A stretch of DNA of 64,000 nucleotides, taken from Balaenoptera acutorostrata. Lineage: Eukaryota > Chordata > Mammalia > Artiodactyla > Balaenopteridae. The translations under genes and the position numbers were made by a program. Below, in pieces: positions 38,681-50,994 of this stretch (position 1 is its first letter; the number at the start of each line of letters is the position of its first letter). The stretch is taken from NCBI RefSeq assembly GCF_949987535.1, contig NW_026645862.1:186001-250000 (forward strand), read 5' to 3'. The notes below the pieces were generated by a model. It was not told where the DNA came from. It saw only the letters and a program-made list of their open reading frames with translations, and made no database searches.

Positions 38681-40438
38681 TATTCAGGAAAAAACGCATA
38701 CGCCCTTTTTGGCCAACCAAGCCACCTGGAAAGGCCAATCAGCGCTCCAAAGAAGTCTCGCTTCCCAGCGGGCAAAAGGGCCATGCGGAAAAAAGTGTCC
38801 AAACCAGAAATGCAGGACCGGCCATGGAGAAATGGGAGCCTTGCTACGCTGATGGGTGGGATGTAAATTGCCAACAGCCACTCTGGAGAAGTGTACGGTG
38901 TGTTCTGAAACATCTAAAAAACACAGCTTGGAGAGCATAGGGCACTTCCACTCATGGGCGTATAAATTGGGAAAACTAAAAATCAGCAAGACACAGGCAC
39001 CCCAAAGTTTAGGGCTGCTCTGTTGACAAGAACCCCCACTTCATTACACCTTAAATATCCTAGGAAAGAGAAAAATGGATAAAGAAGTTGGGGTCCTCAT
39101 GTACAATGGAATATCACTCAGCCATGAAATCCACGTCATAAGGCTAGTAGCAGCACGATGAGTGGGTTTAGGTACGACGATTCTAAGTGAAATAAGTCAC
39201 ACAGAAAAGACACTTATCATAAGAAATCACTTAGAGAGGGAATGTAAAAACCGCTACACTTGAACTGAATTGCAAAACAGAACAGAGTCACACGTTTAGG
39301 AAACACACTATGGCTGCTGAACGGGAAAGGTGAGGTGGGGTGATGCATAAAACAAGGGTTTCAAATTAGCTCAGATACCGTTCCATAAACCCAATATGTA
39401 GTAGACAAGACCTACTCCTTGCTCAGTGAACTGGACTCAACACCCCCTATTCACCGCACAAGAATATATCTGACTAGTAAGAATCTTCAAACCTATGTAT
39501 TGATATCTCTCTGTAAGTGAGTCAAGGGGGTGTAAAGCGGCATAAACACAGCCGTGAAAAGCAGCTAAACCCCATTATAAAAATAAATTACTTTTCAAAA
39601 CCCGTGAAACAAAGACAGTGAAAGAGAGAGAAATTCTTACAAAATTCGTTCAGGGGCTGTGATGCACCCTGGATTGACCATATCTAGACACACAGCTGAT
39701 TGAGACATAAGGGTGGACACTCTTGGGGCTCAGAGGTTTGGTGAGGTTGCATGAGCCAACGCAGACCCTTTAAAGTAATACTGCATGGTACCCATCCCAT
39801 GGGTCCCAAATCTCCAGGTTCAAGGGCATCTTCCTACGTCGAAAACATGCATGAGAAACCCAGAAGATGGTACACCGTGTGATCGGGAAAGGTTTCTAAA
39901 ACGCACCTCATTTCTCATCTCCTTGTGCTCGGGTTCGCCATTCCAGCCGCTTTACTAGCCATCGCCCTCCTTGGAGAATCAGCACCTTTAACCTCCTGTT
40001 CCGTACAGGTTGCAATTTGTCCTGAGGATGAACGGGAAGAGGGGGAACCAATGAGAGACGAGCTCTAGGGGTTGGGACAGGCACAGGTCACTCTATTTTC
40101 CCATCAGGAAGAAGAATTAACCACAAGCTCAGCCTGCCCCCCAGAACCAGAAGAGGGCCTGAAGCAAACCTGCACTTTTGCGGCCAGCTCCCAAAAAAGC
40201 GAATGGAAAAATGGAGCTCAGGGGCACTGCAATTCACAAACCTGCAGAGTTATAAATGATAACTCTCGTCCACAAATAGATTGAGGGAAGGCAACGAAGA
40301 GGCTTTGAAAGCAAGGCAGAATTGCAGGAAACAGATTTCAGGAGTAGATTCGAATCGCCTTGAAAGCACATGAAAAGCGGCAAAACGTGGACAATGATGC
40401 CCTTGGCCAAATAGGGCGTATGCGTTTTTTCCTGAATA
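38681..40438 (+). repeat. Satellite unit 23 (A to B junction unit)
   Basis: 1,758 bp. Starts A-type and repeats unit 21's 'gagtgggtttagg' (39,162). B-type bases begin with 'aagaaatcac' near 39,222 and are consistent from 39,371. Has the 1-bp loss 'caggagtagattcg' near 40,341 shared with unit 17. Private 'gatgcaccctgg' near 39,661 (also units 25 and 26). Opening palindrome 38645-38716 perfect. Confidence 0.95.
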
Positions 40439-42198
40439 TATTCAGGAAAAAACGCATACGCCCTTTTTGGCCAACCAAGCCACCTGGAAAGGCAAATCAG
40501 CGCTCCAAAGAAGTCTCGCTTCCCAGCGGGCAAAAGGGCCATGCGGAAAAAAGTGTCCAAACCAGAAATGCAGGACCGGCCATGGAGAAATGGGAGCCTT
40601 GCTACGCTGATGGGCGGGATGTAAATTGTCAACAGCCACTCTGGAGAAGTGTACGGTGTGTCCTGAAACATCTAAAAAACACAGCTTGGAGAGCATAGGG
40701 CACTTCCACTCATGGGCGTATAAATTGGGAAAACTAAAAATCAGCAAGACACAGGCACCCCAAAGTTTAGGGCTGCTCTGTTGACAAGAACCCCCACTTC
40801 CTTACACCTTAAATATCCTAGGAAAGAGAAAAGTGGATAAAGAAGTTGTGGTCCTCATGTACAATGGAATATCACTCAGCCATGAAATCAACGTCATAAG
40901 GCTAGTAGCAGCACGATGAGTGGATTTAGGTACGACGATTCTAAGTGAAATAAGTCACACAGAAAAAGACACTTATCATAAGAAATCACTTATAGAGGGA
41001 ATGTAAAAACCGCTACACTTGAACTGAATTACAAAACAGAACAGAGTCACACGTTCAGAAAACAAACTATGGCTGCTGAACGGGAAAGGTGAGGTGGGGT
41101 GATGCATAAAACAGGGGTTTCAAATTAGCTCAGATACCGTTCCATAAACCCAATATGTAGTAGACAAGACCTACTCCTTGCTCAGTGAACTGGACTCATC
41201 ACCCCCTATTCACCGCACAAGAATATATCTGACTAGTAAGAATCTTCAAACCTATGTATTTATATCTCTCTGTAAGTGAGTCAAGGGGGTGTAAAGCGGC
41301 ATAAACACAGCCGTGAAAAGCAGCTAAACCCCATTATAAAAATAAATTACTTTTCAAAACCCGTGAAACAAAGACAGTGAAAGAGAGAGAAATTCTTACA
41401 AAATTCGTTCAGGGGCTGTGATGCAACCTGGATTGACCATATCTAGACCCACAGCTGATTGAGACATAAGGGTGGACACTCTTGGGGCTCAGAGGTTTGG
41501 TGAGGTTCCATGAGCCAACGCAGACCCTTTAAAGTAATACTGCATGGTACCCATCCCATGGGTCCCAAATCTCCAGGTTCAAGGGCATCTTCCTACGTCG
41601 AAAACATGCATGAGAAACCCAGAAGATGGTACACCGTGTGATCGGGAAAGGTTTCTAAAACGCACCTCATTTCTCATCTCCTTGTGCTCAGGTTTGCCAT
41701 TCCAGCCGCTTTCCTAGCCATCTCCCTCCTTGGAGAATCAGCACCTTTAAGCTCCTGTTCCGTACAGGTTGCAATTTGTCCTGAGGATGAACGGGAAGAG
41801 GGGGAACCAATGAGAGACTAGCTCTAGGGGTTGGGACAGGCACAGGTCACTCTATTTTCCCATCAGGAAGAAGAATTAACCACAAGCTCAGCCTGCCCCC
41901 CAGAACAAGAAGAGGGCCTGAAGCAATCCTGCACTTTTGCGGCCAGCTCCCAAAAAAGCGACTGGAAAAATGGAGCTCAGGGGCACTGCAATTCACAAAC
42001 CTGCAGAGTTATAAATGATAACTCTCGTCCACAAATATATTGAGGGAAGGCAACGAAGAGGCTTTGAAAGCAAGGCAGAATTGCAGGAAACAGATTTCAG
42101 GAGGTAGATTCGAATCGCCTTGAAAGCACATGAAAAGCGGCAAAACGTGAACAATGATGCCCTTGGCCAAAAAGGGCATGTGCGTTTTTTCCTGAATA
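40439..42198 (+). repeat. Satellite unit 24 (family B1)
   Basis: 1,760 bp. Donor-like partner of the B tract in unit 18 ('cttccttacacc' 40,798, 'acaggggtttc' 41,111, 'ctcatcaccccc' 41,194). 'aaaacaaactatgg' near 41,058 is close to the L1 3' UTR. Private 'aggttccatgagcc' near 41,504. Opening palindrome 40403-40474 has one mismatch ('aaatagggcg'). Confidence 0.95.
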
Positions 42199-43958
42199 TA
42201 TTCAGGAAAAAACGCATACGCCCTTTTTGGCCAACCAAGCCACCTGGAAAGGCAAATCAGCGCTCCAAAGAAGTCTCGCTTCCCAGCGGGCAAAAGGGCC
42301 ATGCGGAAAAAAGTGTCCAAACCAGAAATGCAGGACCAGCCATGGAGAAATGGGAGCCTTGCTACGCTGATGGGCGGGATGTAAATTGCCAACAGCCACT
42401 CTGGAGAAGTGTACGGTGTGTCCTGAAACATCTAAAAAACACAGCTTGTAGAGCATAGGGCACTTCCACTCATGGGCGTATAAATTGGGAAAACTAAAAA
42501 TCAGCAAGACACAGGCACCCCAAAGTTTAGGGCTGCTCTGTTGACAAGAACCCCCACTTCATTACACCTTAAATATCCTAGGAAAGAGAAAAATGGAAAA
42601 AGAAGTTGTGGTCCTCATGTACAATGGAATATCACTCAGCCATGAAATCAACGTCATGAGGCTAGTAGCAGCACGATGAGTGGATTTAGGTACGACGATT
42701 CTAAGTGAAATAAGTCACACAGAAAAAGACACTTATCATAAGAAATCACTTATAGAGGGAATGTAAAAACCGCTACACTTGAACTGAATTACAAAACAGA
42801 ACAGAGTCACACGTTCAGAACACACACTATGGCTGCTGAACGGGAAAGGTGAGGTGGGGTGATACATAAAACAAGGGTTTCAAATTAGCTCCGATACCGT
42901 TCCATAAACCCAATATGTAAGAGACAAGACCTATTCCTTTTTCAGTGAACTGGACTCAACACCCCCTATTCACCGCACAAGAATATATCTGACTAGTAAG
43001 AATCTTCAAACCTATGTATTGATAGCTCTCTGTAAGTGAGTCAAGAGGGTGTAAAGCGGCATAAACACAGCCGTGAAAAGCAGCTAAACCCCATTATAAA
43101 AATAAATTACTTTTCAAAACCCGTGAAACAAAGACAGTGAAAGAGAGAGAAATTCTTACAAAATTCGTTCAGGGGCTGTGATGCACCCTGGATTGACCAT
43201 ATCTAGACCCACAGCTGATTGAGACATAAGGGTGGACACTCTTGGGGCTCAGAGGTTTGGTGAGGTTGCATGAGCCAACGCAGACCCTTTAAAGTAATAC
43301 TGCATGGTACCCATCCCATGGGTCCCAAATCTCCAGGTTCAAGGGCATCTTCCCACGTCGAAAACATGCATGAGAAACCCAGAAGATGGTACACTGTGTG
43401 ATCGGGAAAGGTTTCTAAAACGCACCTCATTTCTCATCTCCTTGTGCTCGGGTTCGCCATTCCAGCCGCTTTCCTAGCCATCGCCCTCCTTGGAGAATCA
43501 GCACCTTTAACCTCCTGTTCCGTACAGGTTGCAATTTGTCCTGAGGATGAACGGGAAGAGGGGGAACCAATGAGAGACGAGCTCTAGGGGTTGGGACAGG
43601 CACAGGTCACTCTATTTTCCCATCAGGAAGAAGAATTAACCACAAGCTCAGCCTGCCCCCCAGAACCAGAAGAGGGCCTGAAGCAATCCTGCACTTTTGC
43701 GGCCAGCTCCCAAAAAAGCGACTGGAAAAATGGAGCTCAGGGGCACTGCAATTCACAAACCTGCAGAGTTATAAATGATAACTCTCGTCCACAAATATAT
43801 TGAGGGAAGGCAACGAAGAGGCTTTGAAAGCAAGGCAGAATTGCAGGAAACAGATTTCAGGAGGTAGATTCGAATCGCCTTGAAAGCACATGAAAAGCGG
43901 CAAAACGTGGACAATGATGCCCTTGGCCAAAAAGGGCGTATGCGTTTTTTCCTGAATA
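42199..43958 (+). repeat. Satellite unit 25 (family B1 with an A-type patch)
   Basis: 1,760 bp. Bases about 42,889-42,946 are A-type ('ctccgatacc', 'gtaagagacaagacctattc'), and 'gatagctctctg' near 43,021 matches unit 2. Private 'gcttgtagagc' (42,443), 'cttcccacgtcg' (43,349) and 'tacactgtgtg' (43,390). Opening palindrome 42163-42234 has two mismatches in the left arm. Confidence 0.95.
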
Positions 43959-45717
43959 TATTGAGGAAAAAACGCATACGCCCTTTTTGGCCAACCAAGC
44001 CACCTGGAAAGGCAAATCAGCGCTCCAAAAAGTCTCGCTTCCCAGCGGGCAAAAGGGCCATGCGGAAAAAAGTGTCCAAACCAGAAATGCAGGACCGGCC
44101 ATGGAGAAATGGGAGCCTTGCTACGCTGATGGGCGGGATGTAAATTGCCAACAGCCACTCTGGAGAAGTGTACGGTGTGTCCTGAAACATCTAAAAAACA
44201 CAGCTTGGAGAGCATAGGGCACTTCCACTCATGGGCGTATAAATTGGGAAAACTAAAAATCAGCAAGACACAGGCACCCCAAAGTTTAGGGCTGCTCTGT
44301 TGAAAAGAACCCCCACTTCTTTACACCTTAAATATCCTAGGAAAGAGAAAAGTGGATAAAGAAGTTGTGGTCCTCATGTACAATGGAATATCACTCAGCC
44401 ATGAAATCAACGTCATGAGGCTAGTAGCAGCACGATGAGTGGATTTAGGTACGACGATTCTAAGTGAAATAAGTCACACAGAAAAAGACACTTATCATAA
44501 GAAATCACTTATAGAGGGAATGTAAAAACCGCTACACTTGAACTGAATTACAAAACAGAACAGAGTCACACGTTCAGAAAACACACTATGGCTGCTGAAC
44601 GGGAAAGGTGAGGTGGGGTGATGCATAAAACAAGGGTTTCAAATTAGCTCAGATACCGTTCCATAAACCCAATATGTAGTAGACAAGGCCTACTCCTTGC
44701 TCAGTGAACTGGACTCAACACCCCCTATTCACCGCACAAGAATATATCTGACTAGTAAGAATCTTCAAACCTATGTATTGATATCTCTCTGTAAGTGAGT
44801 CAAGGGGGTGTAAAGCGGCATAACCACAGCCGTGAAAAGCAGCTAAACCCCATTATAAAAATAAATTACTTTTCAAAACCCGTGAAACAAAGACAGTGAA
44901 AGAGAGAGAAATTCTTACAAAATTCGTTCAGGGGCTGTGATGCACCCTGGATTGACCATATCTAGACCCACAGCTGATTGAGACATAAGGGTGGACACTC
45001 TTGGGGCTCAGAGGTTTGGTGAGGTTGCATGAGCCAACGCAGACCCTTTAAAGTAATACTGCATGGTACCCATCCCATGGGTCCCAAATCTCCAGGTTCA
45101 AGGGCATCTTCCTACGTCGAAAACATGCATGAGAAACCCAGAAGATGGTACACCGTGTGATCGGGAAAGGTTTCTAAAACGCACCTCATTTCTCATCTCC
45201 TTGTGCTCGGGTTCGCCATTCCAGCCGCTTTACTAGCCATCGCCCTCCTTGGAGAATCAGCACCTTTAACCTCCTGTTCCGTACAGGTTGCAATTTGTCC
45301 TGAGGATGAACGGGAAGAGGGGGAACCAATGAGAGACTAGCTCTAGGGGTTGGGACAGGCACAGGTCACTCTATTTTCCCATCAGGAAGAAGAATTAACC
45401 ACAAGCTCAGCCTGCCCCCCAGAACCAGAAGAGGGCCTGAAGCAATCCTGCACTTTTGCGGCCAGCTCCCAAAAAAGCGACTGGAAAAATGGAGCTCAGG
45501 GGCACTGCAATTCACAAACCTGCAGAGTTATAAATGATAACTCTCGTCCACAAATATATTGAGGGAAGGCAACGAAGAGGCTTTGAAAGCAAGGCAGAAT
45601 TGCAGGAAACAGATTTCAGGAGGTAGATTCGAATCGCCTTGAAAGTACATGAAAAGCGGCAAAACGTGGACAATGATGCCCTTGGCCAAAAAGGGCGTAT
45701 GCGTTTCTTCCTGAATA
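43959..45717 (+). repeat. Satellite unit 26 (family B1)
   Basis: 1,759 bp. A 1-bp loss in 'ctccaaaaagtc' near 44,023 frameshifts the ORF2 relic. Private 'gttgaaaagaac' (44,299), 'gacaaggcctac' (44,682) and 'cataaccacag' (44,819). Opening palindrome 43923-43994 has one mismatch ('attgagg' in the right arm). Confidence 0.95.
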
Positions 45718-47476
45718 TATTCAGGAAAAAACGCATACGCCCTTTTTGGCCAACCAAGCTAACTGGAAAGGCAAATCAGCGCTCCAAAGAAGTCTCGCTT
45801 CCCAGCGGGCAAAAGGGCCATGCGGAAAAAAGTGTCCAAACCAGAAATGCAGGACTGGCCATGGAGAAATGGGAGCCTTGCTACGCTGATGGGCGGGATG
45901 TAAATTGCCAACAGCCACTCTGGAGAAGTGTACGGTGTGTCCTGAAACATCTAAAAAACACAGCTTGGAGAGCATAGGGCACTTCCACTCATGGGCGTAT
46001 AAATTGGGAAAACTAAAAATCAGCAAGACACAGGCACCCCAAAGTTTAGGGCTGCTCTGTTGACAAGAACTCCCACTTCATTACACCTTAAATATCCTAG
46101 GAAAGAGAAAAGTGGATAAAGAAGTTGGGGTCCTCATGAACAATGGAATATCACTCAGCCATGAAATCAACGTCATAAGGCTAGTAGCAGCACGATGAGT
46201 GGATTTAGGTACGACGATTCTAAGTGAAATAAGTCACACAGAAAAAGACACTTATCATAAGAAATCACTTATAGAGGGAATGTAAAAACCGCTACACTTG
46301 AACTGAATTACAAAACAGAACAGAGTCACACGTTCAGAAAACACACTATGGTTGCTGAACGGGAAAGGTGAGGTGGGGTGATGCATAAAACAAGGGTTTC
46401 AAATTAGCTCAGATACCGTTCCATAAACCCAATATGTAGTAGACAAGACCTACTCCTTGCTCAGTGAACTGGACTCAACACCCCCTATTCACCGCACAAG
46501 AATATATCTGACTAGTAAGAATCTTCAAACCTATGTATTGATATCTCTCTGTAAGTGAGTCAAGGGGGTGTAAGGCGGCCTAAACACAGCCGTGAAAAGC
46601 AGCTAAACCCCATTGTAAAAATAAATTACTTTTCAAAACCCGTGAAACAAAGACAGTGAAAGAGAGAGAAATTCTTACAAAATTCGTTCAGGGGCTGTGA
46701 TGCAACCTGGATTGACCATATCTAGACCCACAGCTGATTGAGACATAAGGGTGGACACTCTTGGGGCTCAGAGGTTTGGTGAGGTTGCATGAGCCAACGC
46801 AGACCCTTTAAAGTAATACTGCATGGTACCCATCCCATGGGTCCCAAATCTCCAGGTTCAAGGGCATCTTCCTACGTCGAAAACATGCATGAGAAACCCA
46901 GAAGATGGTACACCGTGTGATCGGGAAAGGTTTCTAAAACGCACCTCATTTCTCATCTCCTTGTGCTCGGGTTCGCCATTCCAGCCGGTTTCCTAGCCAT
47001 CTCCCTCCTTGGAGATTCAGCACCTTTAACCTCCTGTTCCGTACAGGTTGCAATTTGTCCTGAGGATGAACGGGAAGAGGGGGAACCAATGGAGACTAGC
47101 TCTAGGGGTTGGGACAGGCACAGGTCACTCTATTTTCCCATCAGGAAGAAGAATTAACCACAAGCTCAGCCTGCCCCCCAGAACCAGAAGAGGGCCTGAA
47201 GCAATCCTGCACTTTTGCGGCCAGCTCCCAAAAAAGCGACTGGAAAAATGGAGCTCAGGGGCACTGCAATTCACAAACCTGCAGAGTTATAAATGATAAC
47301 TCTCGTCCACAAATATATTGAGGGAAGGCAACGAAGAGGCTTTGAAAGCAAGGCAGAATTGCAGGAAACAGATTTCAGGAGGTAGATTCGAATCGCCTTG
47401 AAAGCACATGAAAAGCGGCAAAACGTGGACAATGATGCCCTTGGCCAAAAAGGGCGTATGCGTTTTTTCCTGAATA
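45718..47476 (+). repeat. Satellite unit 27 (family B2, first)
   Basis: 1,759 bp. First unit with 'aagctaactggaaagg', 'ctcatgaacaatgg' (46,134), 'atggttgctgaac' (46,348), 'aaggcggcctaa', 'cattgtaaaa', 'gagattcagc' and the 2-bp loss 'ccaatggagac' (47,086). Opening palindrome 45682-45753 has one mismatch ('gtttcttcc'). Confidence 0.95.
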
Positions 47477-49235
47477 TATTCAGGAAAAAACGCATACGCC
47501 CTTTTTGGCCAACCAAGCTAACTGGAAAGGCAAATCAGCGCTCCAAAGAAGTCTCGCTTCCCAGCGGGCAAAAGGGCCATGCGGAAAAAAGTGTCCAAAC
47601 CAGAAATGCAGGACTGGCCATGGAGAAATGGGAGCCTTGCTACGCTGATGGGCGGGATGTAAATTGCCAACAGCCACTCTGGAGAAGTGTACGGTGTGTC
47701 CTGAAACATCTAAAAAACACAGCTTGGAGAGCATAGGGCACTTCCACTCATGGGCGTATAAATTGGGAAAAATAAAAATCAGCAAGACACAGGCACCCCA
47801 AAGTTTAGGGCTGCTCTGTTGACAAGAACCCCCACTTCATTACACCTTAAATATCCTAGGAAAGAGAAAAGTGGATAAAGAAGTTGGGGTCCTCATGAAC
47901 AATGGAATATCACTCAGCCATGAAATCAACGTCATAAGGCTAGTAGCAGCACGATGAGTGGATTTAGGTACGACGATTCTAAGTGAAATAAGTCACACAG
48001 AAAAAGACACTTATCATAAGAAATCACTTATAGAGGGAATGTAAAAACCGCTACACTTGAACTGAATTACAAAACAGAACAGAGTCACACGTTCAGAAAA
48101 CACACTATGGTTGCTGAACGGGAAAGGTGAGGTGGGGTGATGCATAAAACAAGGGTTTCAAATTAGCTCAGATACCGTTCCATAAACCCAATATGTAGTA
48201 GACAAGACCTACTCCTTGCTCAGTGAACTGGACTCAACACCCCCTATTCACCGCACAAGAATATATCTGACTAGTAAGAATCTTCAAACCTATGTATTGA
48301 TATCTCTCTGTAAGTGAGTCAAGGGGGTGTAAGGCGGCCTAAACACAGCCGTGAAAAGCAGCTAAACCCCATTGTAAAAATAAATTACTTTTCAAAACCC
48401 GTGAAACAAAGACAGTGAAAGAGAGAGAAATTCTTACAAAATTCGTTCAGGGGCTGTGATGCCACCTGGATTGACCATATCTAGACCCACAGCTGATTGA
48501 GACATAAGGGTGGACACTCTTGGGGCTCAGAGGTTTGGTGAGGTTGCATGAGCCAACGCAGACCCTTTAAAGTAATACTGCATGGTACCCATCCCATGGG
48601 TCCCAAATCTCCAGGTTCAAGGGCATCTTCCTACGTCGAAAACATGCATGAGAAACCCAGAAGATGGTACACCGTGTGATCGGGAAAGGTTTCTAAAACG
48701 CACCTCATTTCTCATCTCCTTGTGCTCGGGTTCGCCATTCCAGCCGGTTTCCTAGCCATCTCCCTCCTTGGAGATTCAGCACCTTTAACCTCCTGTTCCG
48801 TACAGGTTGCAATTTGTCCTGAGGATGAACGGGAAGAGGGGGAACCAATGGAGACTAGCTCTAGGGGTTGGGACAGGCACAGGTCACTCTATTTTCCCAT
48901 CAGGAAGAAGAATTAACCACAAGCTCAGCCTGCCCCCCAGAACCAGAAGAGGGCCTGAAGGAATCCTGCACTTTTGCGGCCAGCTCCCAAAAAAGCGACT
49001 GGAAAAATGGAGCTCAGGGGCACTGCAATTCACAAACCTGCAGAGTTATAAATGATAACTCTGGTCCACAAATAGATTGAGGGAAGGCAACGAAGAGGCT
49101 TTGAAAGCAAGGCAGAATTGCAGGAAACAGATTTCAGGAGGTAGATTCGAATCGCCTTGAAAGCACATGAAAAGCGGCAAAACGTGGACAATGATGCCCT
49201 TGGCCAAAAAGGGCGTATGCGTTTTTTCCTGAATA
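47477..49235 (+). repeat. Satellite unit 28 (family B2)
   Basis: 1,759 bp, nearly identical to unit 27. 'ggaaaaataaaaatc' near 47,766 recurs in units 30 and 32 but not 27 or 29. Private 'gatgccacctgg' (48,458), 'gaaggaatcctg' (48,956) and 'ctctggtccac' (49,058). Opening palindrome 47441-47512 perfect. Confidence 0.95.
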
Positions 49236-50994
49236 TATTCAGGAAAAAACGCATACGCCCTTTTTGGCCAACCAAGCTAACTGGAAAGGCAAATCAGCGC
49301 TCCAAAGAAGTCTCGCTTCCCAGCGGGCAAAAGGGCCATGCGGAAAAAAGTGTCCAAACCAGAAATGCAGGACTGGCCATGGAGAAATGGGAGCCTTGCT
49401 ACGCTGATGGGCGGGATGTAAATTGCCAACAGCCACTCTGGAGAAGTGTACGGTGTGTCCTGAAACATCTAAAAAACACAGCTTGGAGAGCATAGGGCAC
49501 TTCCACTCATGGGCGTATAAATTGGGAAAACTAAAAATCAGCAAGACACAGGCACCCCAAAGTTTAGGGCTGCTCTGTTGACAAGAACCCCCACTTCATT
49601 ACACCTTAAATATCCTAGGAAAGAGAAAAGTGGATAAAGAAGTTGGGGTCCTCATGAACAATGGAATATCACTCAGCCATGAAATCAACGTCATAAGGCT
49701 AGTAGCAGCACGATGAGTGGATTTAGGTACGACGATTCTAAGTGAAATAAGTCACACAGAAAAAGACACTTATCATAAGAAATCACTTATAGAGGGAATG
49801 TAAAAACCGCTACACTTGAACTGAATTACAAAACAGAACAGAGTCACACGTTCAGAAAACACACTATGGTTGCTGAACGGGAAAGGTGAGGTGGGGTGAT
49901 GCATAAAACAAGGGTTTCAAATTAGCTCAGATACCGTTCCATAAACCCAATATGTAGTAGACAAGACCTACTCCTTGCTCAGTGAACTGGACTCAACACC
50001 CCCTATTCACCGCACAAGAATATATCTGACTAGTAAGAATCTTCAAACCTATGTATTGATATCTCTCTGTAAGTGAGTCAAGGGGGTGTAAGGCGGCCTA
50101 AACACAGCCGTGAAAAGCAGCTAAACCCCATTGTAAAAATAAATTACTTTTCAAAACCCGTGAAACAAAGACAGTGAAAGAGAGAGAAATTCTTACAAAA
50201 TTCGTTCAGGGGCTGTGATGCAACCTGGATTGACCATATCTAGACCCACAGCTGATTGAGACATAAGGGTGGACACTCTTGGGGCTCAGAGGTTTGGTGA
50301 GGTTGCATGAGCCAACGCAGACCCTTTAAAGTAATACTGCATGGTACCCATCCCATGGGTCCCAAATCTCCAGGTTCAAGGGCATCTTCCTACGTCGAAA
50401 ACATGCATGAGAAACCCAGAAGATGGTACACCGTGTGATCGGGAAAGGTTTCTAAAACGCACCTCATTTCTCATCTCCTTGTGCTCGGGTTCGCCATTCC
50501 AGCCGGTTTCCTAGCCATCTCCCTCCTTGGAGATTCAGCACCTTTAACCTCCTGTTCCGTACAGGTTGCAATTTGTCCTGAGGATGAACGGGAAGAGGGG
50601 GAACCAATGGAGACTAGCTCTAGGGGTTGGGACAGGCACAGGTCACTCTATTTTCCCATCAGGAAGAAGAATTAACCACAAGCTCAGCCTGCCCCCCAGA
50701 ACCAGAAGAGGGCCTGAAGCAATCCTGCACTTTTGCGGCCAGCTCCCAAAAAAGCGACTGGAAAAATGGAGCTCAGGGGCACTGCAATTCACACACCTGC
50801 AGAGTTATAAATGATAACTCTCGTCCACAAATATATTGAGGGAAGGCAACGAAGAGGCTTTGAAAGCAAGGCAGAATTGCAGGAAACAGATTTCAGGAGG
50901 TAGATTCGAATCGCCTTGAAAGCACATGAAAAGCGGCAAAACGTGGACAATGATGCCCTTGGCCAAAAAGGGCGTATGCGTTTTTTCCTGAATA
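49236..50994 (+). repeat. Satellite unit 29 (family B2)
   Basis: 1,759 bp. Has 'ggaaaactaaaaatc' where units 28, 30 and 32 have 'ggaaaaataaaaatc'. Private 'cacacacctgc' near 50,791. Opening palindrome 49200-49271 perfect. Confidence 0.95.

Larger units (their letters stand above)
1..39220 (+). repeat. Family A block of the array (units 1 to mid-23)
   Basis: Twenty-two and a half units share A-type diagnostic bases: 'gtaagagacaagacctattc' in the L1 3' UTR part (from base 720), 'ctgagaggttcggtgagg' (from 1051), 'ttaagcacaagc' (from 1438), 'gttttaaatgatacc' (from 1569) and usually 'aaaggccaatcag' just after the palindrome. The palindrome is perfect in 20 of its 22 complete copies. The exception to family purity is the B-type tract at about 29.6-30.7 kb. 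The block ends in unit 23, where B-type bases begin at about 39,221. Confidence 0.88.

Noticed and set aside
46963..47157. A 64-codon frame with a hydrophobic start in B2 units (also 48,722, 50,481, 52,240 and longer at 55,734), resembling a small membrane protein.
   Set aside because: It is created by the 2-bp deletion of B2 in the non-L1 block, is absent from other units and has no known family.
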